A stretch of DNA of 64,000 nucleotides, taken from NCBI RefSeq assembly GCF_014199325.1, contig NZ_JACIJJ010000001.1, positions 372,001-436,000 on the forward strand, written 5' to 3'. This document shows, one piece after another, positions 34,736 to 42,875 of the stretch; the stretch's first letter is position 1, and every line of letters starts with the position of its first letter. Source of the stretch: Sphingomonas yantingensis. GTDB taxonomy: Bacteria > Pseudomonadota > Alphaproteobacteria > Sphingomonadales > Sphingomonadaceae. The translations under genes were made by a program, and so were the position numbers. The notes below the pieces were generated by a model. That model saw nothing but the letters and a program-made list of their open reading frames with translations. It was not told the origin of the DNA and did no database searches.

Positions 34736-37726
34736 ATGATCCCCCCGATCCGTTCGCTTATGACGCTCGGCGCGCTGCTGCTTGCCGCCGCCGCTTTTCC
34801 GCTCGCCGCCCAGACCGCCGCGCCCGCGCCGCAGTCGGCCCCGGCCCAGACCGCGATCCCGCTGATGCAGCCGGGGCCGGTCCAGACCGCGGACCAGCCG
34901 TGGCTGTACAAGGGCAGCGACATCACCCCCGACCCGGCATGGACGTTCGGCACGCTGCCCAACGGCGTGCGCTATGCCGTGCGCCGCAATGGCGTGCCGC
35001 CGGGGCAGGTGGCGATCCGCGTCCGCATCGACGCAGGCTCGCTGATGGAGCGGGACAGCGAGCGCGGCTTTGCGCACCTGATCGAGCATCTGTCCTTTCG
35101 CGGGTCGCAGTACGTGCCCGATGGCGAGTCGAAGCGGCTATGGCAGCGGCTCGGCGTCACCTTCGGCTCGGACACCAACGCCAGCACGACGTTCACGCAG
35201 ACGGTCTACAAGCTCGACCTTCCCTCCGCGACGCCCGCCGGGCTGGACGAGAGCATGAAGGTGCTGGCCGGGATGATGGCCGCGCCGACGCTGAGCGACG
35301 CGGCGCTCCAGGCCGAGCGGCCGGTGGTGCTCGCCGAGCAGCGCGAGCGGCTCAATCCCTCCAGCCGGCTGTCGGACGCGACGCGCAGCCTGTTCTTCGC
35401 GGGCCAGCCGCTGGCCGACCGCTCGCCGATCGGAACGGTCGAGACACTGAACGCCGCGACCGCGGGCAGCGTGCAGGCGTTCCACGACCGCTGGTATCGT
35501 CCCGACCGCACGACGATCGTCATCGCCGGCGACGTCGATCCTGCGCAGCTTCAGGCGCTGGTCGCCAAGCATTTCAGCGGCTGGACTCCCAAGGGCGCGG
35601 CGACGCCCACCCCCGATTTCGGCAAGCCGCAGGCGGACAAGCCCGCGAGCGCGGTGTCGGTCGAACCCTCGATCCCGCCGGTCGTGACGATGGCGATCCT
35701 GCGCCCCTGGACGATCACCGCCGACACGGTGCTGTTCAACCAGGAGCGGATGATCGACCAGATCGCGATCCGCATCCTCAACCGCCGCCTCGAATCGCGC
35801 GCGCGCGGCGGCGGCAGCTTCATCACCGCCAATGCCGATCTTCAGGACGTGGCGCGCTCCGCCAATCTCACCGCCGTCACGATCGTGCCGGTGGGCGAGG
35901 ATTGGGAGACCGCGGTGCGCGACGTGCGCCGCGTCATCGCCGACGCGATGGTCAACGCGCCGACGCAAGGCGAGATCGACCGCGAAGTGGCGGAGATCGA
36001 CGCGGCGATGCAGAACGCCGTCGACACGAGCCGCGTCGAGGCCGGCGCAATCCAGGCCGACGAGATCGTCCAGGCAGTCGACATCCACGAAACCGCTGCC
36101 TCGTCCGAAGGGTCGCTGGGCATCTTCCGCGGCGCGGTCGCCAAGAAGTTCTTCACGCCGCAGCGCGTGCTCGCCGCGAGCAAGAAGGTGTTCGAGGGTG
36201 ATCGCCGCGCGATGGTCAACACGCGCACCCCCGACACCAACGTTCAGGCGCGACTTGCCGCCGTCCTCGACGAGGACGTGTCGAAGCTCGCCTATGCCCG
36301 CACCCGCGGCGGCTCGATCGGGTTCGACAAGCTTCCGAAGCTCGGCACGCCGGGCAAGGTCGCGGAGCGCAAGGTCGTGGTCACCGAGCCGTCGATCGAG
36401 CAGGTCGACTATGCCAACGGCGTCAAGCTGCTGGTTTTCCCCAACGAGTCCGAGACGAACAAGATCTATGTGCGCGTGCGGTTCGGCAATGGCCTGCGCG
36501 GGCTGCCGTCGGACCGGGTGACGCCGGCTTGGGCGGGCGACCTGGCGCTCATCCCGTCGGGCATCGGCAAGTTCGGGCAGGAGGAGATCGACCGGCTGAC
36601 CAGTGGGCGGCAGATTTCGCTCGACTTCGCGATCGACGACGACGCGTTCATGTTCGGCGCGCTGACCACGCCCGCCGACCTGGCCGACCAGCTCAAGCTG
36701 ATCGCCGCCAAGCTCAACTCGCCCGGCTGGGATCCTAATCCGGTGGCCCGTGCCCGTGCGGTGATGCTGGCGGGCTATGCCGGGCTGGAGGCGTCGCCCG
36801 ACGCGGTGCTGAGCCGCGACCTCGAAAAGCTGCTCCACAACGGCGACGCACGCTGGGGTGTCCCCCCGCGCGAGGCCGTCGAGAAACTGGATGCCAGGGC
36901 GTTCCGCGCCTTCTGGGAGCCGATCCTCGCGTCGGGTCCGATCGAGGTGCAGGTGTATGGCGACGTGAAGACCGATGCCGCGGTACAGGCGGTCGCGGCG
37001 TCTTTCGGCGCGATGAAGCCGCGGCCCGCCGCGCCGATCACCGGTCCCACGCCCGACTTCCCGAAGCACGACACGACGCCCGTCCAGCGCACGCACGAGG
37101 GGCAGCCCAACCAGGCCGCGGCGGTGATCGCCTGGCCGACCGGCGGCGGCAGCGACGCGATCAGCGAGAGCCGCCGGCTCGAGGTGCTGGCCGCCGTCTT
37201 CCGCGACCGGCTGTTCGATCGGCTGCGCAGCCAGGCGGGGGTCAGTTATACGCCGAACGTCGTCAACAACTGGCCGGTGGGGATGCCTGGCGGCGGGCGT
37301 CTAATCGCGATCGGCCAAGTGCCGCCCGACAAGACCGGCTTCTTCTTCGAGGCCGCACGCGCGATCGCCGCCGATCTCGTCGCGACGCCGGTCGGCGAGG
37401 ACGAACTGCGCCGCGCACAAGTGCCGGTCGCGCAAAGCTGGATCCGCATGTCGAGCGGTAACACCTTCTGGATGCAGCAGACCGCGGGCGGCACGGGCGA
37501 TCCCAAGCGGCTCGCGTCGATCGCGACGCTGCCGCAGGACCTCGGCCGGATGGCCCCGGCGGAGCTTCAGGCGCTGGCGGCGAAATATCTGCGGCCCGAT
37601 CGCGACTGGACGATGACGGTGGTGCCGTCGGCGAAGGTGCTGGCGGGGGCGAAGGCGGCGGCGGGGGCGCCCGCTGCTCCGGCGGCTGCGCCGGCGGCAC
37701 CGGTAAAGGCGCCAGCGACCCGCTAA
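34736..37726 (+). CDS. M16 family zinc peptidase (pitrilysin/insulinase type), exported
   Basis: The 996-residue protein has a signal peptide (MIPPIRSLMTLGALLLAAAAFPLAAQ). It contains the inverted zinc motif HLIEH, in GFAHLIEHLSFRGSQYVPDGE near residue 110, with the downstream Glu expected in ERPVVLAEQRERLN. Two M16 tandem halves occupy about residues 55-500 and 540-950; the second lacks HXXEH, as usual. A low-complexity Ala/Pro/Lys tail ends the protein. Predicted periplasmic, cleaving peptides. The ATG at 34736 was chosen because it gives the signal peptide. Confidence 0.9.
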   Translation: MIPPIRSLMTLGALLLAAAAFPLAAQTAAPAPQSAPAQTAIPLMQPGPVQTADQPWLYKGSDITPDPAWTFGTLPNGVRYAVRRNGVPPGQVAIRVRIDAGSLMERDSERGFAHLIEHLSFRGSQYVPDGESKRLWQRLGVTFGSDTNASTTFTQTVYKLDLPSATPAGLDESMKVLAGMMAAPTLSDAALQAERPVVLAEQRERLNPSSRLSDATRSLFFAGQPLADRSPIGTVETLNAATAGSVQAFHDRWYRPDRTTIVIAGDVDPAQLQALVAKHFSGWTPKGAATPTPDFGKPQADKPASAVSVEPSIPPVVTMAILRPWTITADTVLFNQERMIDQIAIRILNRRLESRARGGGSFITANADLQDVARSANLTAVTIVPVGEDWETAVRDVRRVIADAMVNAPTQGEIDREVAEIDAAMQNAVDTSRVEAGAIQADEIVQAVDIHETAASSEGSLGIFRGAVAKKFFTPQRVLAASKKVFEGDRRAMVNTRTPDTNVQARLAAVLDEDVSKLAYARTRGGSIGFDKLPKLGTPGKVAERKVVVTEPSIEQVDYANGVKLLVFPNESETNKIYVRVRFGNGLRGLPSDRVTPAWAGDLALIPSGIGKFGQEEIDRLTSGRQISLDFAIDDDAFMFGALTTPADLADQLKLIAAKLNSPGWDPNPVARARAVMLAGYAGLEASPDAVLSRDLEKLLHNGDARWGVPPREAVEKLDARAFRAFWEPILASGPIEVQVYGDVKTDAAVQAVAASFGAMKPRPAAPITGPTPDFPKHDTTPVQRTHEGQPNQAAAVIAWPTGGGSDAISESRRLEVLAAVFRDRLFDRLRSQAGVSYTPNVVNNWPVGMPGGGRLIAIGQVPPDKTGFFFEAARAIAADLVATPVGEDELRRAQVPVAQSWIRMSSGNTFWMQQTAGGTGDPKRLASIATLPQDLGRMAPAELQALAAKYLRPDRDWTMTVVPSAKVLAGAKAAAGAPAAPAAAPAAPVKAPATR

Positions 37727-37733
37727 CCTAAAT

Positions 37734-37829
37734 CGTCACCCCGGACTTGTTCCGGGGTCCACCGTGCCGCGAGCCAACCCGCCGGTGCGTACGCGGTGAA
37801 GTGGACCCCGGAACACGTCCGGGGTGACG
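37734..37829. repeat. dispersed palindromic repeat, copy 4
   Basis: Arms CGTCACCCCGGACTTGTTCC (from 37734, continuing GGGGTCCAC) and GTGGACCCCGGAACACGTCC (37801 on, continuing GGGGTGACG) are nearly perfect inverted copies of about 29 bases. They are separated by about 38 bases. The element lies between convergent M16 and M20 peptidase genes and ends seven bases before the M20 stop. Confidence 0.9.
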
Positions 37830-37836
37830 GGTCGAA

Positions 37837-39345
37837 CTACGCCGTCGCCGCGACCTGATAGAGGAAGTCGACAAATCCCATCGTCGCATCCTTCATTCCC
37901 ATCACCTTGGGGTTGGTGCTCTCGATCAGGAAATATTCGTCGGGCGCGTGCGCACCGCTGCCGTGGCCGAAGCCGAATTGACCCGCGGGCAGGCCGAGCG
38001 GCGGCCCGGTGAAGATCACCCCCGGCCAGCTTCCCGCCAGCCGCGGCGCGAGCGTCGCCGGCACACCCAGCCGCTCGCACGTCGCCAGCTCGGCACGGAT
38101 CAGCGCGCTCTTCTCGTCGGTCTGGGTGGGGCCATAGCCGCCCGAGACGTTGATCTCGACATCCGCGAACCCCCGCTTGTCGAGATGCGCGCGCAGCTTG
38201 GCCAGCGTGTCCTCGATCGTCATGTCGGGGACCAGCCGCATCTCGATCTTGGCGGTCGCGCGGCCGGGCAGCACGGTCTTGCCGCCGGGGCCGGTATAGC
38301 CCGCGACCAGGCCTTGGATGTTGACCGTCGGCACCTGCGCCAGCCGGACGAGCGAGGCCTCCCAATCCATGTCGTCGATCCAGCGGGTGACGCCGAGCTG
38401 CTTCTTCGTCGATGTCTCGTCGGTGGCGCGCGCGGTCATCGCGATCAGCTCGCGCTGGCGCGGGGTGAGCGGCACCACCTTGTCCTGGATGCCGTCGATC
38501 ATCACCGTGTTGCCGTCGGGACTGACGAGCGTCGAAAGCGCCGCGACCAGCCGCCACGGCGGACTGTCGACCCGCGCCTTCTCGCTCGAATGGATGTCGC
38601 CCTTCGGCCCGCGGCCCCATTTCTCGCCCGAGACGGTGAGCTCGAACTCCATCGCCCCCTTGGCACCGAGTGCGAGCGTCACCGCGCCGGTCGCCGGGTT
38701 CTGCCAGCCGGTCGGGATGATGACGCCGACCGATTTCCTGAGCGCCGCGGCAACGCGCGGGGTCTGGACGATCTCGTGGAAGTTGGGGGAGGCGATCTCC
38801 TCCTCCCCCTCGGCGACAAGGACGAGATTGACGGGCAGCTTCACCCCCGCCGCCTTGAACGCGTGCAGCGCGGCGAGGAAGGTGGTCTCCGGCCCCTTCT
38901 GGTTGACCGCGCCGCGGCCGACCATCGCCTTGCCGAGGCCCGGCTTGTCGACGATCCGCCCTTCCAGCGGCGGGCTCGACCATTCCTTGGGGTCGTACTG
39001 CTTCACGTCGTACATGAAGTAGATGCCGAGCGTCTTCTTCGCGCCGGCATCGAGCGTCGCGAACACGCCGGGCTTGCCCGACGACGGCACGATCTCCGCC
39101 GACTGGAAGCCCGCGTCGAGCGCGAGCCGGCGCATATAGTCCGGCCCCTCGGGATAGCCGCGGTTCTCCGCCGCGATCGAGGGCAGGGCGATCCACTGGC
39201 GCAGTCGCTCGACTGCGGCGGCGTGACCCGCCTCGACCGCGGGGCGCAGCTTCGAGGTCGGATCGGCGGCCAGCACCGGCCCCGCTGCCGCGCCCGCAAT
39301 GCCCGCGGCCCCCGCCTTCAACATCGCCCGCCGATCGATCGTCAT
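37837..39345 (-). CDS. Tat-exported M20-family protein with substituted metal ligands
   Basis: The 502-residue protein has a twin-arginine signal (DRRAMLKAGAAGIAGAAAG, cleavage near ALA-type site at residue 27). The fold is M20/M25/M40 carboxypeptidase-dipeptidase: GRGAVNQKGPETTFLAAL near 143, EGEEE at 179-183, DIHSSEKARVDSPPW dimerisation part, and C-terminal GHGSGAHAPDEYFLIES. Unusually, the first zinc ligand position usually occupied by His (GHYDVQP-type) is Met111 in IYFMYDVKQ. The bridging Asp (usually GRGxxDxKG) is Asn148, and the later Asp position reads IIPTGW. Asp113, Glu181/182 and the C-terminal His remain. It may therefore use a different metal arrangement or not be a conventional peptidase. 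Confidence 0.85.
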   Translation of the reverse strand: MTIDRRAMLKAGAAGIAGAAAGPVLAADPTSKLRPAVEAGHAAAVERLRQWIALPSIAAENRGYPEGPDYMRRLALDAGFQSAEIVPSSGKPGVFATLDAGAKKTLGIYFMYDVKQYDPKEWSSPPLEGRIVDKPGLGKAMVGRGAVNQKGPETTFLAALHAFKAAGVKLPVNLVLVAEGEEEIASPNFHEIVQTPRVAAALRKSVGVIIPTGWQNPATGAVTLALGAKGAMEFELTVSGEKWGRGPKGDIHSSEKARVDSPPWRLVAALSTLVSPDGNTVMIDGIQDKVVPLTPRQRELIAMTARATDETSTKKQLGVTRWIDDMDWEASLVRLAQVPTVNIQGLVAGYTGPGGKTVLPGRATAKIEMRLVPDMTIEDTLAKLRAHLDKRGFADVEINVSGGYGPTQTDEKSALIRAELATCERLGVPATLAPRLAGSWPGVIFTGPPLGLPAGQFGFGHGSGAHAPDEYFLIESTNPKVMGMKDATMGFVDFLYQVAATA

Positions 39346-39793
39346 GTCGCCGCTCCCCCACCAGATATGGGGTCAGCATCGCGCGACCGGGCCCCATCGG
39401 CAAGCCGGTCGGCCCCGGAACGATTCTTCCACGGGTTTCTTTTCACTCACCCTTTCGATCCTCTTGCCAATCGCAAAGGTGAGGAACATCCACGCGTCGC
39501 GGTCGATGAACGGTTCGCTCCCGTCGACAAAGTGATTCACGGAAGCGACGAACCGAGTCCCCAAAACGTCATTTACCGACTTGTGTGCCGACGCGATTGG
39601 CCACAATCTGTTGCGGTCACGTCAGGGGGCTGGCACAAGAGGTGGTATCAGGACGCCGCGACACCATATCGCGGCGATGGCCCTGCCGCTGCTGCAAGCA
39701 CCCAGCGTGGTCACTTTTTGTTCTCGGTCGCGGGCGGCGGTGTTAGCATCGCTCCACGGCGCCCGAGTCGAACGTATGAGGAACGGGGCCGTC
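39346..39793. other. 448-base non-coding stretch before nrdA, AT-richer than its surroundings
   Basis: I see no convincing gene here: the open frames in both directions have no family resemblance and no good start. The central part (39420-39600) is noticeably AT-richer than the rest of the window, as expected of a promoter-rich leader. It contains a candidate pair of NrdR boxes (separate entry). The part nearest the nrdA start (39620-39790) shows no obvious hairpin with a U-tract. Confidence 0.55.
39571..39616 (+). promoter_or_regulatory. candidate NrdR box pair upstream of nrdA
   Basis: Two 16-base segments fit the NrdR consensus (ACACWATATATWGTGT). ATTTACCGACTTGTGT (39571-39586) has a perfect right half. 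CCACAATCTGTTGCGG (39601-39616) matches about 11 positions. Their starts are 30 bases apart, close to three helical turns, the spacing in which NrdR binds as paired boxes. They lie about 180-220 bases before the nrdA start. This was matched by eye, and nrdR itself is not in the window. Confidence 0.5.
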
Positions 39794-41701
39794 ATGGATT
39801 TCAGGGACGATCAGCGCGTGAACGACAGCACCGACATTGCCGAAGCCCCCCTTCTCGAAGCCGCCGCGGCGCCCAAGGCGAAGCGCGATTCGAAGACGAT
39901 CGACGCCCAGCTCTATGCGGTCGAGGTCGATCACGGCCGCGACGCCCTCCTGACCGAGTTCGGCAAGGAGACGCTGAAGGACCGCTATCTCCTGCCCGGC
40001 GAAAGCTATCAGGACCTGTTCGTGCGCGTGGCCTCCGCCTATGCCGACGACGGCGCGCATGCCCAGCGGCTCTACGACTATATCTCGAAACTGTGGTTCA
40101 TGCCCGCGACGCCCGTTCTGTCGAACGGCGGCACCGGGCGCGGCCTGCCGATCTCCTGCTACCTCAATTCGGTCCCCGACAGTCTCGAGGGCATCGTAGA
40201 GACGTGGAACGAGAATGTCTGGCTTGCCTCGCGCGGCGGCGGCATCGGCACTTATTGGGGCAATGTCCGCGGCATCGGCGAGCCGGTGGGCCTCAACGGC
40301 AAGACCAGCGGCATCATCCCGTTCGTGCGCGTGATGGATTCGCTGACGCTGGCGATCAGCCAGGGTTCGCTGCGTCGCGGGTCTGCGGCCTGCTATCTCG
40401 ACATTTCGCACCCGGAGATCGAGGAGTTCCTCGAGATCCGCAAGCCCTCGGGCGACTTCAACCGCAAGGCACTCAACCTCCATCACGGCGTCCTCATTCC
40501 CGACGCCTTCATGGAAGCTGTCCGCAACGGCGAGGAATGGACGCTCAAGTCGCCCAAGGACGGCTCAACCCGCGGCACCGTCGATGCCCGCGCGCTGTTC
40601 CAGAAGCTGGTCGAAACGAGGCTGGCGACGGGCGAGCCGTACATCGTGTTCAGCGATCACGTGAACAACACGATGCCCAAGCATCACCGCGACCTGGGCC
40701 TCAAGGTCTCGACCTCGAACCTCTGCAGCGAGATCACGCTGCCGACCGGCCGCGACCACCTCGGCAACGATCGCACCGCGGTCTGCTGTCTCTCCTCGCT
40801 CAATCTCGAGACGTGGGACGAGTGGAAGGACGACAAGCGTTTCGTCGAGGACGTGATGCGCTTCCTCGACAACGTGCTCACCGACTATATCGAGCGCGCG
40901 CCGGACGAGATGGCGCGGGCGCGCTACTCGGCGGAGCGCGAGCGGTCGGTCGGCCTCGGCGTCATGGGCTTCCACAGCTTCCTCCAGGCGCGCGGCCTGC
41001 CGTTCGAAGGCGCCATGGCCAAGTCGTGGAACCTGCGCATCTTCAAGCACATCGCCGCGCAGGTGAACGAAGCCTCGATGCAGCTCGCGGTCGAGCGCGG
41101 GCCCTGCCCGGATGCGGCCGACATGGGCGTGATGGAGCGCTTTTCCTGCAAGATGGCGATCGCGCCGACCGCGTCGATCAGCATCATCTGCGGCGGCACC
41201 TCGGCTTGCATCGAGCCGATCCCGGCCAACATCTACACGCACAAGACGCTGTCGGGCAGCTTCGCGGTCAAGAACCCGTATCTGGAAAAGCTGCTGATCG
41301 CCAAGTCGAAGAACTCGGACGCGGTCTGGAACACGATCCTCGAGCGCGGTGGGTCGGTGCAGCATCTCGACTTCCTCAACCAGGAGGAAAAGGACTGCTA
41401 CAAGACGAGCTTCGAGATCGATCAGCGCTGGGTCCTCGAACTCGCCGGCGACCGCGCGCCCTATATCGACCAGGCGCAGTCGCTGAACCTGTTCATCCCC
41501 GCCGACGTGGAGAAGTGGGACCTCTTGATGCTCCACTTCCGCGCATGGGAACTGGGCATCAAGTCGCTCTACTATCTCCGCTCGAAGTCGGTGCAGCGCG
41601 CCGGGTTCGCGGGCGGGGTCGAGGCGGACAACACGATCGAGAAGCCGAAGTTCGATCTGGGCGAGAGCACCGATTATGACGAGTGCCTGGCCTGTCAGTA
41701 A
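39794..41701 (+). CDS. nrdA: ribonucleoside-diphosphate reductase alpha subunit, class I
   Basis: The 635-residue catalytic subunit reduces NDPs to dNDPs. Visible are MPATPVLSNGGTGRGLPISCYLNS (active-site Cys early in the barrel), TSNLCSEITLPT (the N-x-C-x-E finger-loop thiyl site), and the C-terminal redox pair in DECLACQ (CxxC). It lacks the N-terminal ATP cone of E. coli NrdA, so it belongs to the shorter form without that allosteric activity site. The start ATG at 39794 is preferred; ATG at 39776 would add six residues. The partner gene nrdB lies 1.2 kb downstream, beyond three small genes. No other oxygen-independent reductase is present in the window. Confidence 0.94.
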   Translation: MDFRDDQRVNDSTDIAEAPLLEAAAAPKAKRDSKTIDAQLYAVEVDHGRDALLTEFGKETLKDRYLLPGESYQDLFVRVASAYADDGAHAQRLYDYISKLWFMPATPVLSNGGTGRGLPISCYLNSVPDSLEGIVETWNENVWLASRGGGIGTYWGNVRGIGEPVGLNGKTSGIIPFVRVMDSLTLAISQGSLRRGSAACYLDISHPEIEEFLEIRKPSGDFNRKALNLHHGVLIPDAFMEAVRNGEEWTLKSPKDGSTRGTVDARALFQKLVETRLATGEPYIVFSDHVNNTMPKHHRDLGLKVSTSNLCSEITLPTGRDHLGNDRTAVCCLSSLNLETWDEWKDDKRFVEDVMRFLDNVLTDYIERAPDEMARARYSAERERSVGLGVMGFHSFLQARGLPFEGAMAKSWNLRIFKHIAAQVNEASMQLAVERGPCPDAADMGVMERFSCKMAIAPTASISIICGGTSACIEPIPANIYTHKTLSGSFAVKNPYLEKLLIAKSKNSDAVWNTILERGGSVQHLDFLNQEEKDCYKTSFEIDQRWVLELAGDRAPYIDQAQSLNLFIPADVEKWDLLMLHFRAWELGIKSLYYLRSKSVQRAGFAGGVEADNTIEKPKFDLGESTDYDECLACQ

Positions 41702-41709
41702 GCGGACGG

Positions 41710-41789
41710 CAGTGGATTGCGCGAGCAATCCGCTGACTCGTCACGGCGGGCAGCGGGGCGGCAAAGCCGCTCCGTCTGACGGCGTGACG
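41710..41789. terminator. two consecutive hairpins after nrdA
   Basis: The first is CAGTGGATTGC-GCGA-GCAATCCGCTG (41710-41735), an 11-pair stem with one wobble. The second (41739-41789) pairs CGTCACGGCG... with ...GGCGTGACG around a GC-rich centre. Neither is followed by a U-tract. They begin eight bases after the nrdA stop, a position suited to 3'-end formation or mRNA protection. Confidence 0.45.
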
Positions 41790-41849
41790 GAACGCAAGAC
41801 GCCGGCCCGCTTCCCACGGACCGGCGCCTCGCTCGAGCGCAACGACCGA

Positions 41850-42128
41850 TCAGACCGGATCGCCGCCCTCTTCCTCCTCGAACGTCACCGCGACGTCGGC
41901 ATTGGCGGAAAGGCGGACCTGGTCGCCCTCCACCTCGGCGACGAGGCCGGCGGGAATGAAGTGGTGGTGGCCCGCATGATGCCCTTCGCCGGCGCCCTCG
42001 ACATCGGCGCCCGAGTCCTTCTTGGTGAGCTTGATCCGGTCGCCCTCGACGCGGTCGACGGTGCCGACGTGGACGCCGTCGGCGCCGATGACTTCCATAT
42101 GCTCGCGAATGTCGTTGAGGTCGGCCAT
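41850..42128 (-). CDS. DUF2171 domain protein
   Basis: The 92-residue acidic protein reads MADLNDIREHMEVIGADGVHVGTVDRVEGDRIKLTK, typical of DUF2171 (PRC-barrel-like) proteins. These are common in sphingomonads, often with HHHFIPAGLVAEVEGDQVRLS as here. The His-rich segment GEGHHAGHHH could bind metal. Function is unknown. It points against nrdA and nrdB. Confidence 0.85.
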   Translation of the reverse strand: MADLNDIREHMEVIGADGVHVGTVDRVEGDRIKLTKKDSGADVEGAGEGHHAGHHHFIPAGLVAEVEGDQVRLSANADVAVTFEEEEGGDPV

Positions 42129-42205
42129 TGCCCGTCTCCTGCTTGGGGTTCGGCGCTGGAACGAGCGGGTCGCGGATTGGATGCGCGGTCCTTCGTCACC
42201 CCCGC

Positions 42206-42314
42206 CGTCACCCCGGACTTGTTCCGGGGTCCACCGTGCAGCCGGCGCCGCCGCTCGACCCTCAAGCCGCTGCGCCTGCAGACAGGTGGACCCCGGAACA
42301 GGTCCGGGGTGACG
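42206..42314. repeat. dispersed palindromic repeat, copy 5
   Basis: Arms CGTCACCCCGGACTTGTTCC (from 42206, continuing GGGGTCCACC) and GGTGGACCCCGGAACAGGTC (42285 on, continuing CGGGGTGACG to 42314) pair almost perfectly across about 50 bases. The copy is nearly identical to copy 4. Unlike copies 2, 4 and 6, it sits in a divergent gap between DUF2171 and a small rightward gene. Confidence 0.9.
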
Positions 42315-42334
42315 AAGAAGGGAGCGGCTTCGCG

Positions 42335-42625
42335 ATGAATCGCGCGGTTCTCGTCGCCCTTCTGCTTTCGCTCGCCGCCTGCGCGCGTCAGGCGGGCAAT
42401 GCCGTCGCGCCCGGTGCGCCAGGCTTCCTCCACGGGCTTTGGCACGGGTTCATCTTTCCCGTGTCCTGGGCTCTAAGTCTCTTTATGCCCGACGTCGCCG
42501 TCTATGCCGTGCCCAATAATGGCGGCTGGTACGACTTTGGCTATTTCCTCGGCATCGTCGTGTTCGGCGTCGGCGCGCGCAAGACGCGGACCGTGACCGT
42601 CGTGAAGTGGCGGGAGCGGCGATGA
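42335..42625 (+). CDS. small lipoprotein-like membrane protein
   Basis: The 96-residue protein has a lipoprotein-like signal (MNRAVLVALLLSLAACARQ, Cys at 16). After a short linker it has a hydrophobic region with two likely membrane segments, WHGFIFPVSWALSLFMPD and FGYFLGIVVFGVG, and a basic tail KWRERR. AGGGAGC lies nine bases before the ATG. I do not recognise the family by name. It is translationally coupled (ATGA) to the next small gene, just upstream of nrdB. Confidence 0.65.
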   Translation: MNRAVLVALLLSLAACARQAGNAVAPGAPGFLHGLWHGFIFPVSWALSLFMPDVAVYAVPNNGGWYDFGYFLGIVVFGVGARKTRTVTVVKWRERR

Positions 42626-42819
42626 GCTGGTCGCTGGTCGCCATGTATGTCGTCGCAGCCGTGCTGGTGCTGACGGGCATCGGCCTGATCGCCGCGCTCG
42701 CCCGGCCGGCGTCGCCGGGCCGTGTCTATGCTTTCCGCATGGTCGGCATCATGGCGCTCGCCGGCGGCGCGGTGCTGGCGATGAGCGCGACCGCCCTTTG
42801 GCACGGGGGCGACGGATGA
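42622..42819 (+). CDS. small two-helix membrane protein
   Basis: The 65-residue protein is almost wholly two transmembrane helices: LVAMYVVAAVLVLTGIGLIAALA and VGIMALAGGAVLAMSATALW, joined by a basic loop RPASPGRVYAFR. ATG at 42622 overlaps the preceding stop by four bases. No function is recognised. It ends 56 bases before nrdB and could share its transcript. Confidence 0.65.
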   Translation: MSWSLVAMYVVAAVLVLTGIGLIAALARPASPGRVYAFRMVGIMALAGGAVLAMSATALWHGGDG

Positions 42820-42875
42820 GACGCCGGCTCCCGCAATCATCCCTTTCAATTTCTTCCTTCTAAGAGGATCGCCTC

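Noticed and set aside
35138..37096. 652-residue minus-strand frame opposite the M16 peptidase
   Set aside because: Antisense shadow of a gene with clear M16 motifs and signal peptide.
39373..39606. Possible 77-residue minus-strand gene in the gap before nrdA
   Set aside because: No recognisable start context or family, and it covers the proposed NrdR sites; better seen as regulatory DNA.
37948..41679. 1243-residue open frame on the plus strand
   Set aside because: It is antisense to the M20 gene and out of frame with nrdA; no motifs. The real genes explain the region fully.
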